NCBI RefSeq assembly: GCF_008693385.1
Contig: NZ_CP044067.1
Span: 806,001 to 870,000 of the forward strand
Direction of reading: 5' to 3'
DNA length: 64,000 nucleotides
Origin: Cupriavidus pauculus
GTDB lineage: Bacteria > Pseudomonadota > Gammaproteobacteria > Burkholderiales > Burkholderiaceae
The translations under genes and the position numbers were made by a program. How positions within the stretch are numbered: position 1 is the stretch's first letter; every line of letters begins with the position of its first letter. Below are positions 35,588 through 43,433 of this stretch, piece after piece. The notes under the pieces were generated by a model. It had not been told where the DNA came from. It was given only the letters and a program-made list of their open reading frames with translations, and searched no databases.

Positions 35588-36313
35588 TCAGACCGAGCAG
35601 TAACGCTGCTGCATGGCCTCGTCCTCGCGCAGCGCCCGCGCCGAGGACGCATGGACGATTTCGCCCTGATCCATGATGTAGGCGCGATCGGCGATACCCA
35701 GCGCATGCTCCACGCTCTGCTCGACGAGCAGGATCGTGGTGCCCTTGCGCTTCAGCTCCTCGAAGTACTCGAACATCTCATCGACCAGCTTCGGCATGAT
35801 GCCCTCGCTCGGTTCGTCGAGCATGATCATCGCGGGCCGCGCCGCCATGGCGCGCGCGATGGCAAGCATCTGCTGCTCGCCACCGGACATCGTCGTCGCT
35901 TCCTGCTTCAGGCGCTCCTTGAGCCGCGGAAACGTCTCCGCGATCTCCTCGACGGCATCCTGCGGCCGCACCGCCCGGCTCCCGCGCGCGGCCAGCACGC
36001 CGAGCTCGATGTTCTCCAGGACGGTCAGGCCCGGCACGATCCGCCGTTCCTCGAAGACATAGGCAAGTCCATGATGGAAGCGGCGATAAGCGGGCTCGTC
36101 TCGCAATTCCGTGCCGTTGAAGACGATCGAACCCTCGATGCGCGGCATCAGGCCCATCACGCTCCGCATCGACGTGGTCTTGCCCGCGCCATTGCGGCCG
36201 ATCAGCGCGACGACTTCGCCGGGCATCACGTGGAAATCGACGCCTTGCAGGATATGGCTGCGGCCATACCACGCATGGAGGTTCTTGACGGTAAGCAGCG
36301 GCTCGGTCGCCAT
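35588..36313 (-). CDS. livF: Branched-chain-type ABC transporter ATP-binding protein LivF
   Basis: A 241-residue ATPase: Walker A GRNGAGKTTSMRS, signature MSGGEQQMLAIARA, Walker B MIMLDEPSEGI, and the H-loop region ILLVEQSVEHAL. This is the LivF half of a Liv/Urt-type importer. Its start overlaps the livG stop by one base. It is last in the leftward livK-H-M-G-F operon, convergent with the hydroxylase operon. Confidence 0.92.
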   Translation of the reverse strand: MATEPLLTVKNLHAWYGRSHILQGVDFHVMPGEVVALIGRNGAGKTTSMRSVMGLMPRIEGSIVFNGTELRDEPAYRRFHHGLAYVFEERRIVPGLTVLENIELGVLAARGSRAVRPQDAVEEIAETFPRLKERLKQEATTMSGGEQQMLAIARAMAARPAMIMLDEPSEGIMPKLVDEMFEYFEELKRKGTTILLVEQSVEHALGIADRAYIMDQGEIVHASSARALREDEAMQQRYCSV

Positions 36314-37065
36314 CAGTGATTCCCCTTGCCCAGATAGACGCGCCGGACGTCCTCGTTGGCCCGAATGTCGTCGGGCCGCCCCTGTACGAGCAGGCTGCCC
36401 TGATGCAGCACGATGATGCTGTCGCTGACGCCCATGACGAGTTTCATCTTGTGTTCCACGAGGCCGATCGTGCGGGACTCGAGCAGCTTCAGGATCAGGT
36501 CCATGATCGCGCGCGTCTCTTCCGGGCTCATGCCGGCGGTCGGCTCGTCGAGCAGTAACAGGCGCGGATCGCTCGCAAGCGCCACCGCGATCTCGAGGCT
36601 GCGCTGCTCGCCATGCGCGAGGCTATCGGCCGCCGCATGGCGCTTGTCCTGCAGGCCGACGAGCTCCAGCAGCGCCTCCGCCTTCGCGACCCATTCGGTA
36701 TGGCGGCTGCGCGGCGTCCACAGGTCGTACGTACGGTCCTGGCATTGCACCGCGACACGCACGTTCTCCAGCACGGATAGTGCCGGAAACAGGTTGGTGA
36801 TCTGGAACGACTTGGAGATGCCGACCTTCGCGAACTCGTGCGAGCGCAGCCCGATCAGGCTCTTGCCGTTGAAGACGATCTCTCCGGACGTCGGCGCCAG
36901 TCCGCCCGAGATCATGTTGAAGAACGTCGACTTCCCCGCCCCGTTCGGTCCGATGATCGCGGTCAGGCGGCCCGGTTCGAGGCTGACCGTGATGTCGTCG
37001 TTGGCGACGAAGTTGCCGAAGCGCTTGGTGACGCCGCGCGTCTGGAGGATTGCCGTGGCGCTCAT
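36313..37065 (-). CDS. livG: Branched-chain-type ABC transporter ATP-binding protein LivG
   Basis: A 250-residue ATPase with Walker A IGPNGAGKSTFFN, a signature loop that reads LAHGEQRSLEIAVAL (LAHGE in place of LSGGE, normal for LivG), and Walker B LLLLDEPTAGMSPEE. The ATG at 37065 overlaps the livM stop (ATGA). An in-frame ATG four codons upstream is less likely. Confidence 0.92.
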   Translation of the reverse strand: MSATAILQTRGVTKRFGNFVANDDITVSLEPGRLTAIIGPNGAGKSTFFNMISGGLAPTSGEIVFNGKSLIGLRSHEFAKVGISKSFQITNLFPALSVLENVRVAVQCQDRTYDLWTPRSRHTEWVAKAEALLELVGLQDKRHAAADSLAHGEQRSLEIAVALASDPRLLLLDEPTAGMSPEETRAIMDLILKLLESRTIGLVEHKMKLVMGVSDSIIVLHQGSLLVQGRPDDIRANEDVRRVYLGKGNH

Positions 37066-38066
37066 CGCTTGACCCATCCCAGCACCGTGCCCCAGATACC
37101 CTTTGGGAAGAAGAGCACCAGAACGATGAAGACAATGCCGACGATCAGCTGCCAGCGTTCCGTGAAGCTCGTGACGATATGCTCGATGCCGAGGAACACG
37201 CCGGAACCGACGAACGGCCCGAAGAACGTCCCCATGCCGCCCAGCAGCGTGATCATCATGACCTGGCCCGACGTGTGATACGACAGGCTGTCTATCGACA
37301 CCGTGGACAGGTTGATGGCATTCAGCGCCCCCGCCAGTCCGCAGATCAGGCCGGAGATCAGCAGCGACAGCAGCCGCACGCGCTCGACGTCGATGCCGCA
37401 GGCCCGGGCGCGATGCTCGTTCTCGCGCAGCGCCTCGAGGATGGCGCCGAACGGCGACTGCAGCAGCCTTGCCAGCAGCGCGAGCCCTACCGCGACGAAG
37501 GCGAGCGTGAAGTAGTACTTGTTCAGCGGATCGAGCAGACTCAGTTCGGTGAAGCCAAGCCGGAGCTTCTCCACGTTCACGCCGCGCAGACCGTTGTCGC
37601 CGCCGGTCAGCGACGACGCATGGAAGAACAGGAAGTACACGCATTGCGCGAGGGCCAGCGTCACCATGGCGAAGTAGATGCCGCGCGTGCGGCTGGCCAG
37701 CAGGCCGATGACCAGCGCGAACGCGCCGGCCAGCAGGATGCCGAAGGCGATGGCCAGCGGCCATGCGACGCCGTACTGCGCAATGAGGATGCCGCAGCCG
37801 TAGGACCCGCTGCCGAAGAATGCGGCATGGCCGAACGAGAGCTTGCCCGTGTAGCCGAACGTCAAGTTGTATCCGGCGGCAAAGAGCCCGAAGATAATGA
37901 TGTTCGTGGCCAGCGAGTAGAACGGAAACACGAGGGGCAGCACGGCCAGCACGATCAGCGCCGAGACGACCGGGGCGCGCGCGATCCGCTGGACCAGCAC
38001 CCGTCCGATGGAACCGGACGGCGGCGCACCTGCCTTGGCCGGAAACTGCGAGGTGATCTTTTCCAT
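37062..38066 (-). CDS. livM: Branched-chain-type ABC transporter permease LivM
   Basis: A 334-residue inner-membrane permease with about nine hydrophobic segments and the LivM signature YNLTFGYTGKLSFGHAAFFG. The EAA-like coupling loop is seen in ILEALRENEHRARACGIDVE. It is coupled to livG by a 4-nt overlap and starts 2 nt after the livH stop. Confidence 0.92.
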   Translation of the reverse strand: MEKITSQFPAKAGAPPSGSIGRVLVQRIARAPVVSALIVLAVLPLVFPFYSLATNIIIFGLFAAGYNLTFGYTGKLSFGHAAFFGSGSYGCGILIAQYGVAWPLAIAFGILLAGAFALVIGLLASRTRGIYFAMVTLALAQCVYFLFFHASSLTGGDNGLRGVNVEKLRLGFTELSLLDPLNKYYFTLAFVAVGLALLARLLQSPFGAILEALRENEHRARACGIDVERVRLLSLLISGLICGLAGALNAINLSTVSIDSLSYHTSGQVMMITLLGGMGTFFGPFVGSGVFLGIEHIVTSFTERWQLIVGIVFIVLVLFFPKGIWGTVLGWVKR

Positions 38067-38068
38067 CG

Positions 38069-38950
38069 TCAGACCATCAATCCTTTCCGGCCGAACAGGC
38101 CATTCGGCCTGACGATCAGCATGATCGCCATGAGCGCGAACATCGAGAAATCGGCGAACTCGGGCTGGAACAGCGTCGTGAAACTGACGACCACGCCCAC
38201 GATCAGGCCCGCCACCACGGCGCCGCCGAGCGATCCCATTCCGCCCACGACCGTGATGACGAATGCCTCCACCAGCACGGGCACGCCCATTTCCGGCGAC
38301 GCGCCGCGCATCGGCGCGGCCAGCAGTCCCGCCAGACCCGCGATGGCCGTGCCGGCCCCGAAGATCGCCAGCCATACGGTGGACATATTGATGCCGAGCG
38401 TGCGCAGGACCAGCGCGTCGCGCGCGCCCGCCCGCACGATGAGCCCGAACCGAGTCCTCTCGAGCAGCAGCCACAGCGCCAGCAGCACCAGCGCGGTCAC
38501 GCCGATCAGGAACAACCGGTATAGCGGGAACATGCCGATGCCGATATCGACGGCGCCCTGCAGCAGCTCGGGCGTCTCCAGCTGCTCCCCCTGCACGCCG
38601 AACCCCATGCGCACGAGGTCCATCAGCACGTAGGCCAGGCCGAACGTCAGCAGCAGCGGGTAATCGATGCCGCGCCCATAGAGCGGCCGGATGAGGAACC
38701 GCTCCGCGAGCATGCCCAGCGCGGCCGTCGCCAGCGGCACCACCAGCATGCAGAGCCAGAAGCTGCCCGTCCTGGCGTAGACCAGCAGCCCGACGTAGGC
38801 GCCGACCATGAAGAACGCGCCGTGCGCGAAGTTGACGACGGTCAGCAGCCCGAACACTAGCGAGAGCCCGACGCCGATCAGCACATAGATCGAGCCGAGC
38901 GCCAGTCCCGTGACGAGCTGCTGCGCAATGAGGTTGAAGGACAGTTCCAT
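38069..38950 (-). CDS. livH: Branched-chain-type ABC transporter permease LivH
   Basis: A 293-residue inner-membrane permease with the LivH features GLALGSIYVLIGVGLSLVFG and VVNFAHGAFFMVGAYVGLL, and the coupling helix region GARDALVLRTLGINMSTVWL. It starts 25 nt after the binding-protein gene in the same leftward operon. Confidence 0.92.
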   Translation of the reverse strand: MELSFNLIAQQLVTGLALGSIYVLIGVGLSLVFGLLTVVNFAHGAFFMVGAYVGLLVYARTGSFWLCMLVVPLATAALGMLAERFLIRPLYGRGIDYPLLLTFGLAYVLMDLVRMGFGVQGEQLETPELLQGAVDIGIGMFPLYRLFLIGVTALVLLALWLLLERTRFGLIVRAGARDALVLRTLGINMSTVWLAIFGAGTAIAGLAGLLAAPMRGASPEMGVPVLVEAFVITVVGGMGSLGGAVVAGLIVGVVVSFTTLFQPEFADFSMFALMAIMLIVRPNGLFGRKGLMV

Positions 38951-38975
38951 CCGGACTCCATCGGGCGGCGGCGAA

Positions 38976-40223
38976 TCAGGCCTGGAAACCCAGTTCCGAG
39001 CAGGTGCGGAGCCGGCTCTCGTCGAGGTTATCGACCAGCAGCACCTTGAAGATGTCCTGATCGTTCGCGGCGGCGGCCTTGTCCTTCGACTCGACGATCA
39101 GCACCGACTGCACGGCCTGCTGGTCGCACGCGCGGTAGAACTCCATGCCCTTGTAGATATCGCCCCGGATCGCGCGCAGCGCCTCGACCACCTTCTCCGT
39201 ATCGGTGGTGCCGGCATTCTTCGCGGCGGCCAGCACGTTGCGCACGCCCGCATAGCCCAGACCGGCATAGTCGGTCGGATACATGCCCTTGTGCATTGCC
39301 TTGAAGGCGTCGTTGAAGCGCTTTGCCGACGGCAGGCTGGATTCGAGCCCCCAGTAGTACCCGGTGGCGCCGACGATGCCCTCGTACGATTTGTGGCCAT
39401 CGACGAAGCGCCCGTTGTGCATCAGCAGCGGCGCCGCCATGCGCATCTGCTTCTTCACGCCGAAGTCGTTGGCCTGCCGGAACGCGATCTGCTGGTCGCG
39501 GCCGAAGTTGCAGACGATGAGCAGGTCCGGCTTGAGGGCCAGGATGCGCGGAAAATAGCTGGAGAAGTCGGTGGTGCCGAGCGGGTGCCGGATATCGGCG
39601 AGCACCTCCATGCCCAGCGGCTTGCCCGCCGTCTGGAAGCCGCGCACCATCTCGTGGCCATAGGCATAGTCGGCGGTCAGGAACACCACACGCTTGCCCA
39701 GCCGCGGAATGACATACCTGGCTACCGCGCCCGCCGTCATATGGGGGTTGAGGCATTCGTGGAACGTGTAGCGGCTCCAGTCCTTGGCTTCGTTGATCGC
39801 ATCGGACTGGCTGATCGAGTTGTAGATGACCTTGCGCTGTTTCGTGATGTTGTTCACCGAAAGCTGCACGGCGGCCGAAACCGAGCCGACGATAAAGTGG
39901 GCGCGATCCTTGTCGATGAGCTCGATCGTCCGGGTCGCGGCCTCCTGCGGGTTGAGCTTGTCGTCCCGCACGAGCAATTCCGCCTTGCGGCCGCCTAGTC
40001 CTCCCCCATCGTTGAACTCCTTGATCGCCACTTCCGCGCCCCGGACCACGGCCTGCGCCTCGGCGGCGAAGGCCCCGGTCAGCGGCACCGGGAAACCCAC
40101 GCGGATATTGTCGGCGCCCTGGGCTCGCGCCAGCAGCGGAAACTCCCCCAGCGCCAGCACGCCACCGGCGGCAAGGGTCTTGAGAACGGCACGACGTCCG
40201 CCCCCGAACGTGGAATCGCCCAT
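38976..40223 (-). CDS. Periplasmic substrate-binding protein of the Liv-type ABC transporter
   Basis: A 415-residue type I periplasmic binding protein. The N-terminus (GGGRRAVLKTLAAGGVLALG) looks like a signal peptide with a twin arginine. The mature protein has the family features VGFPVPLTGAFAAEAQAVVR and NDGGGLGGRKAELLVRDDKL. The ligand is unknown; related proteins bind aromatic acids, amides and urea as well as amino acids. Shared control with a molybdenum hydroxylase suggests it captures that enzyme's substrate or a precursor. Confidence 0.88.
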   Translation of the reverse strand: MGDSTFGGGRRAVLKTLAAGGVLALGEFPLLARAQGADNIRVGFPVPLTGAFAAEAQAVVRGAEVAIKEFNDGGGLGGRKAELLVRDDKLNPQEAATRTIELIDKDRAHFIVGSVSAAVQLSVNNITKQRKVIYNSISQSDAINEAKDWSRYTFHECLNPHMTAGAVARYVIPRLGKRVVFLTADYAYGHEMVRGFQTAGKPLGMEVLADIRHPLGTTDFSSYFPRILALKPDLLIVCNFGRDQQIAFRQANDFGVKKQMRMAAPLLMHNGRFVDGHKSYEGIVGATGYYWGLESSLPSAKRFNDAFKAMHKGMYPTDYAGLGYAGVRNVLAAAKNAGTTDTEKVVEALRAIRGDIYKGMEFYRACDQQAVQSVLIVESKDKAAAANDQDIFKVLLVDNLDESRLRTCSELGFQA

Positions 40224-40263
40224 GTTGTCTCCTCGGATCGTTGTATTTGTTACCCACGGCCCC

Positions 40264-40285
40264 TTTATTTAACCGTTGGTAAATA
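40264..40285 (-). promoter_or_regulatory. Candidate TetR operator before the ABC transporter operon
   Basis: TTTATTTAACCGTTGGTAAATA on the plus strand shares 18 of 22 bases with the site before the hydroxylase operon. It lies 40 nt before the binding-protein start, the same distance as the other site from its gene. The remaining 237 nt between the divergent genes show no other clear element. Confidence 0.58.
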
Positions 40286-40460
40286 TCTTTGACCCAATAT
40301 ATATGTGGGTCCTTGCATATGTCAATGCGGGTTTTGGAGACCTCGGTCTCCGACTTGTCTTAACTCGCCCCATCAAAAACTACAGGTCGCAACGGTGGAT
40401 TTCCGCGGCGCTGCCAAGCCAGAATCCCAAGGGTGGCACCACACACCGGAAGGAGCCGAG

Positions 40461-41414
40461 ATGAGGCGATCGATACTTGCCGCGGGACTGTCGGGCGCGG
40501 CCTTGCTTGTGCCCGCCGCGAGCCATGCCGTCGAGGGCGCGCTGGGCCGGCCGGTCACGGGCACCGGCGTCGTGCCCAATGCGGGCATCGTGTCGCCGGA
40601 GCCGATCATGGCGGTGAACGTCGCGCAGGTGTACCTGAATGGCTCGATCGGCAGCGGCCGGGCCGTGCCGATCGTGGGCGAGACGTCGGCCGGCATCAAC
40701 GCGGAGATCGCGTTCACGCTGGCGACGTTCATGAAGGTGTGGGATACGGGCCCCGGCGCGTGGAACTTCGCATCGAGCTTTACGCTGCCCTACCTCTGGA
40801 CCGAGGTCAACGCCAGCTTCGCGGCGGGACGGTTACAGGGCGCGCGGTCGGACCGCGCATCGAACCTGTTCGATATCACCTTTGCGCCGATCATCGCCGG
40901 ATACCACTTCTCGAAGACCGAGCACGTCTCGGTCAGCCTCAATATCTGGGCGCCGACGGGCCAGTACGACGTGAACGCGCTGGCCAACCCGAGCCTCAAC
41001 AACTGGACCTTCGTCCCACAGGTGGCCTACACGAAGATCTTCGCGGCGTATGGACTGGAATTCGACGCCGTGGCGGGCGTGCAGTTCTACACGCGCAACA
41101 GCGCGACCGACTATCGCAACGCCCCGCTGTTCACGCTCGACACCATGCTGCTCAAGCATTTCGGCAAGGGCTTCTCGGGCGGCATCATCGTGGGCACCAC
41201 CCAGCAGCTGGGCAACGACAGCGGCCCGACCGCCGACCGGCTGAACGGCTTCGTCGGGCGCGACTGGGCCGTGGGCCCGATCGTGACCTACGACACGAAG
41301 GTCGGCGCCAGAAGCATGCTGTCGCTGGGCATTCGCTGGGTGCCTACCGTTTCCAGCAAGAACCGCATCGACAGTACCCGGACGTTCATGGGCACCGCGA
41401 CGCTCGTATTCTGA
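40461..41414 (+). CDS. Outer-membrane protein of the phenol meta-pathway (MetA_deg / SphA-like) family
   Basis: A 317-residue protein with a Sec signal peptide (LVPAASHA, cleavage near residue 23). It is rich in alternating-hydrophobicity strands and ends in Phe (GTATLVF), typical of an outer-membrane beta barrel. The pattern matches the transporter-like family linked to aromatic degradation. AAGGAG lies 5 nt before the ATG. It is divergent from the Liv-type binding protein and probably gives outer-membrane passage for the same substrate. It meets the DUF58 gene tail to tail, 2 nt apart. Confidence 0.8.
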   Translation: MRRSILAAGLSGAALLVPAASHAVEGALGRPVTGTGVVPNAGIVSPEPIMAVNVAQVYLNGSIGSGRAVPIVGETSAGINAEIAFTLATFMKVWDTGPGAWNFASSFTLPYLWTEVNASFAAGRLQGARSDRASNLFDITFAPIIAGYHFSKTEHVSVSLNIWAPTGQYDVNALANPSLNNWTFVPQVAYTKIFAAYGLEFDAVAGVQFYTRNSATDYRNAPLFTLDTMLLKHFGKGFSGGIIVGTTQQLGNDSGPTADRLNGFVGRDWAVGPIVTYDTKVGARSMLSLGIRWVPTVSSKNRIDSTRTFMGTATLVF

Positions 41415-41416
41415 CC

Positions 41417-42439
41417 TCAGGCGCCCCGGGCGCGGCCAAGCAGCCGGCGCAGCTGCGTATCGGTGGGTTCGGCCGCGGACACGGGCAGCAGCGGCACGTC
41501 GATGGCCTTGTGCCAGTCCATGAGCGCGACGCTGTGATCGTCCGCGAACTGGCGGATATTGCGCCGCAGCGCTTCGCTGCCGAATCCGAGCTCCACCTGC
41601 AGCTCGCCGTTGGTGACCACCAGATGGCCCGAATCGGGCAATTCCAGCAGGAACGGATCGTAGACGAGCACGGACAGCAGATCGTTGCGGCTGCGCAGCG
41701 CCAGCATCAGATGGCGCGTATGGCTGTCGCTGCCGTCGAAGTCGCTGATCACGATGACCAGATGATCGTGATGCGCCATGCGCAGCGTGGCCTCCAGCGC
41801 CGCGTTGAGCCGGAGCGCGCTGCGTTGCGCGGGGGCGTCGGCGCGCAACGCCCGGTTGAAGCGCACGATCTCTCCCAGCAGATGCAACACGCCATGGCGG
41901 CTGCGCTGTGGCGGCTGCGCGGACTGTCCCACGTCGCCGAACACCACGCCGCCCACGCGGTCTCCATCGGACAGGACGCGCCATGCGGCCAGCGCGGCCA
42001 CTTCGGCCGCACTCACCGACTTCATCGCGCGGCGGCTGCCGAAGAACATGTTCATGCGCTGGTCCACGACCAGCAGCACCGGACGCTCCTTCTCCTCCGC
42101 ATAGACGCGGACATGCGGCTTGCCCGTGCGCGCGGTCACGCGCCAGTCCATCGTGCGCACGTCGTCGCCGGGGACGTAGAGCCGTAGCTCCTCGAAGGCG
42201 AGGCCGCGCCCATGCACGCGCGACGCATGCCGGCCGGACAGCAGGCTGTGCACGGGCTGCCGCGTGCCGAAATGGAAGTCGCGCACATGGGCTTCGAGCG
42301 CGGCCAGCGCGGGCACATCGACATTGACGCCCGCTTGTGACGCCGCTTGTGACGCCGCTTGTGACGCCGCTTGTGACCCTGACACGGCCGGTGCCGCCGT
42401 CTTCGGGCTTCGGGCACGGGCGGCGGTGTCGCGGGGCAT
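41417..42439 (-). CDS. DUF58 domain protein (MoxR partner)
   Basis: A 340-residue protein. After a variable N-terminal tail it has the DUF58 core FEELRLYVPGDDVRTMDWRV and the VWA-like segments VLLVVDQRMNMFFG and LVIVISDFDGSD. A 12-bp DNA repeat gives the tail QAASQAASQAASQAG. The ATG at 42439 is 7 nt after the MoxR stop. It is last in the long leftward operon. DUF58 proteins work with MoxR ATPases and VWA proteins in assembling or activating protein complexes. Confidence 0.88.
   Translation of the reverse strand: MPRDTAARARSPKTAAPAVSGSQAASQAASQAASQAGVNVDVPALAALEAHVRDFHFGTRQPVHSLLSGRHASRVHGRGLAFEELRLYVPGDDVRTMDWRVTARTGKPHVRVYAEEKERPVLLVVDQRMNMFFGSRRAMKSVSAAEVAALAAWRVLSDGDRVGGVVFGDVGQSAQPPQRSRHGVLHLLGEIVRFNRALRADAPAQRSALRLNAALEATLRMAHHDHLVIVISDFDGSDSHTRHLMLALRSRNDLLSVLVYDPFLLELPDSGHLVVTNGELQVELGFGSEALRRNIRQFADDHSVALMDWHKAIDVPLLPVSAAEPTDTQLRRLLGRARGA
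42333..42380 (-). repeat. 12-bp tandem repeat inside the DUF58 gene (4 copies)
   Basis: Units of GCTTGTGACGCC on the plus strand, three exact and one partial, encode (QAAS)n in the N-terminal tail. The repeat length keeps the frame, so copy number can change without loss of the gene. Confidence 0.8.
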
Positions 42440-42446
42440 CGCGCGC

Positions 42447-43433
42447 TCAGGCAACCGCCACGCGTTGCAGCAGCCGGTCGATCGCCGCATCGGCCGTCAC
42501 GCCGCTGGCATGCGCCTCGTACGACAGGATCAGCCGATGACGGAAGACATCGTGCACCACGGCCTGCACGTCTTCCGGTGTGACGTGATCGCGCGCGCGC
42601 AACCATGCGATGGCACGCGCCACCTTGTCGAGACCGATCGATCCGCGTGGGCTCACGCCGACCTGGATCCAGCGCCTGAGGTCGTCGTCGAAGCGCCCCG
42701 CGTCGCGCGTGGCCTGCACCAGCGTGACGATATAGCGCTCCACGGGCGCACTCACGGTGATGTCCCGTATCGCCTCGCGTGCCGCGAACACCGCGGCCGG
42801 GGACAGCCTGTTGGCTTCCCCCTGCCCCCCGGATCTGGCGGCGGCCTCTTCCGCGCGCGCGAGCCGGATGATATCGGCCTCGGCACCGGCATCCGGGTAG
42901 CCGACGCTCACGTGCATGAGAAAGCGATCCATCTGCGCCTCGGGCAAGGCGTAGGTGCCCTCCTGTTCGATGGGGTTCTGCGTGGCCATGACGAGGAACA
43001 GCGGTTCCAGCTTGTGGGTATGCCCGCCCACGGTGACCTGACGTTCCTCCATCGCCTCCAGCAGTGCGGCCTGCACCTTTGCGGGCGCGCGGTTGACCTC
43101 GTCGGCGAGAATCAGATTGGCGAAGATCGGGCCAGGCTGAAAGCGAAATTCGCCTCTGCCGCCTTCCGAGAGATAGACGTCCGAGCCCGTGATATCGGCC
43201 GGGAGCAGATCCGGCGTGAACTGGATACGCGAGAGCCGCGCATCGAGATGCGTTGCCAGGCTCTTGATCGCGCGCGTCTTGGCGAGCCCGGGCAGTCCTT
43301 CCACGAGCAGATGGCCGTCGGCCAGCAACCCCAGCAGCAGCCGTTCGATCATGCGCGACTGCCCGACGATCGATGCCCCCATGCGTGCCTGCAGGGCGAG
43401 GATGTCGTCGCGTGCCGAAGCGTTCGTGGTCAT
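42447..43433 (-). CDS. MoxR-family AAA+ ATPase
   Basis: A 328-residue AAA_3 ATPase with Walker A GLPGLAKT at 46-53, Walker B LILADEVNRAP (Asp111-Glu112), the MoxR signature QFTPDLLPADITGSD, and sensor-1 FLVMATQNPIEQEGTYALPE. Its start overlaps the upstream stop by 4 nt (ATGA). MoxR proteins act as chaperone-like activators together with VWA proteins; those partners (VWA, VWA-TPR, BatD, DUF4381) lie at the other end of this operon. Confidence 0.93.
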   Translation of the reverse strand: MTTNASARDDILALQARMGASIVGQSRMIERLLLGLLADGHLLVEGLPGLAKTRAIKSLATHLDARLSRIQFTPDLLPADITGSDVYLSEGGRGEFRFQPGPIFANLILADEVNRAPAKVQAALLEAMEERQVTVGGHTHKLEPLFLVMATQNPIEQEGTYALPEAQMDRFLMHVSVGYPDAGAEADIIRLARAEEAAARSGGQGEANRLSPAAVFAAREAIRDITVSAPVERYIVTLVQATRDAGRFDDDLRRWIQVGVSPRGSIGLDKVARAIAWLRARDHVTPEDVQAVVHDVFRHRLILSYEAHASGVTADAAIDRLLQRVAVA

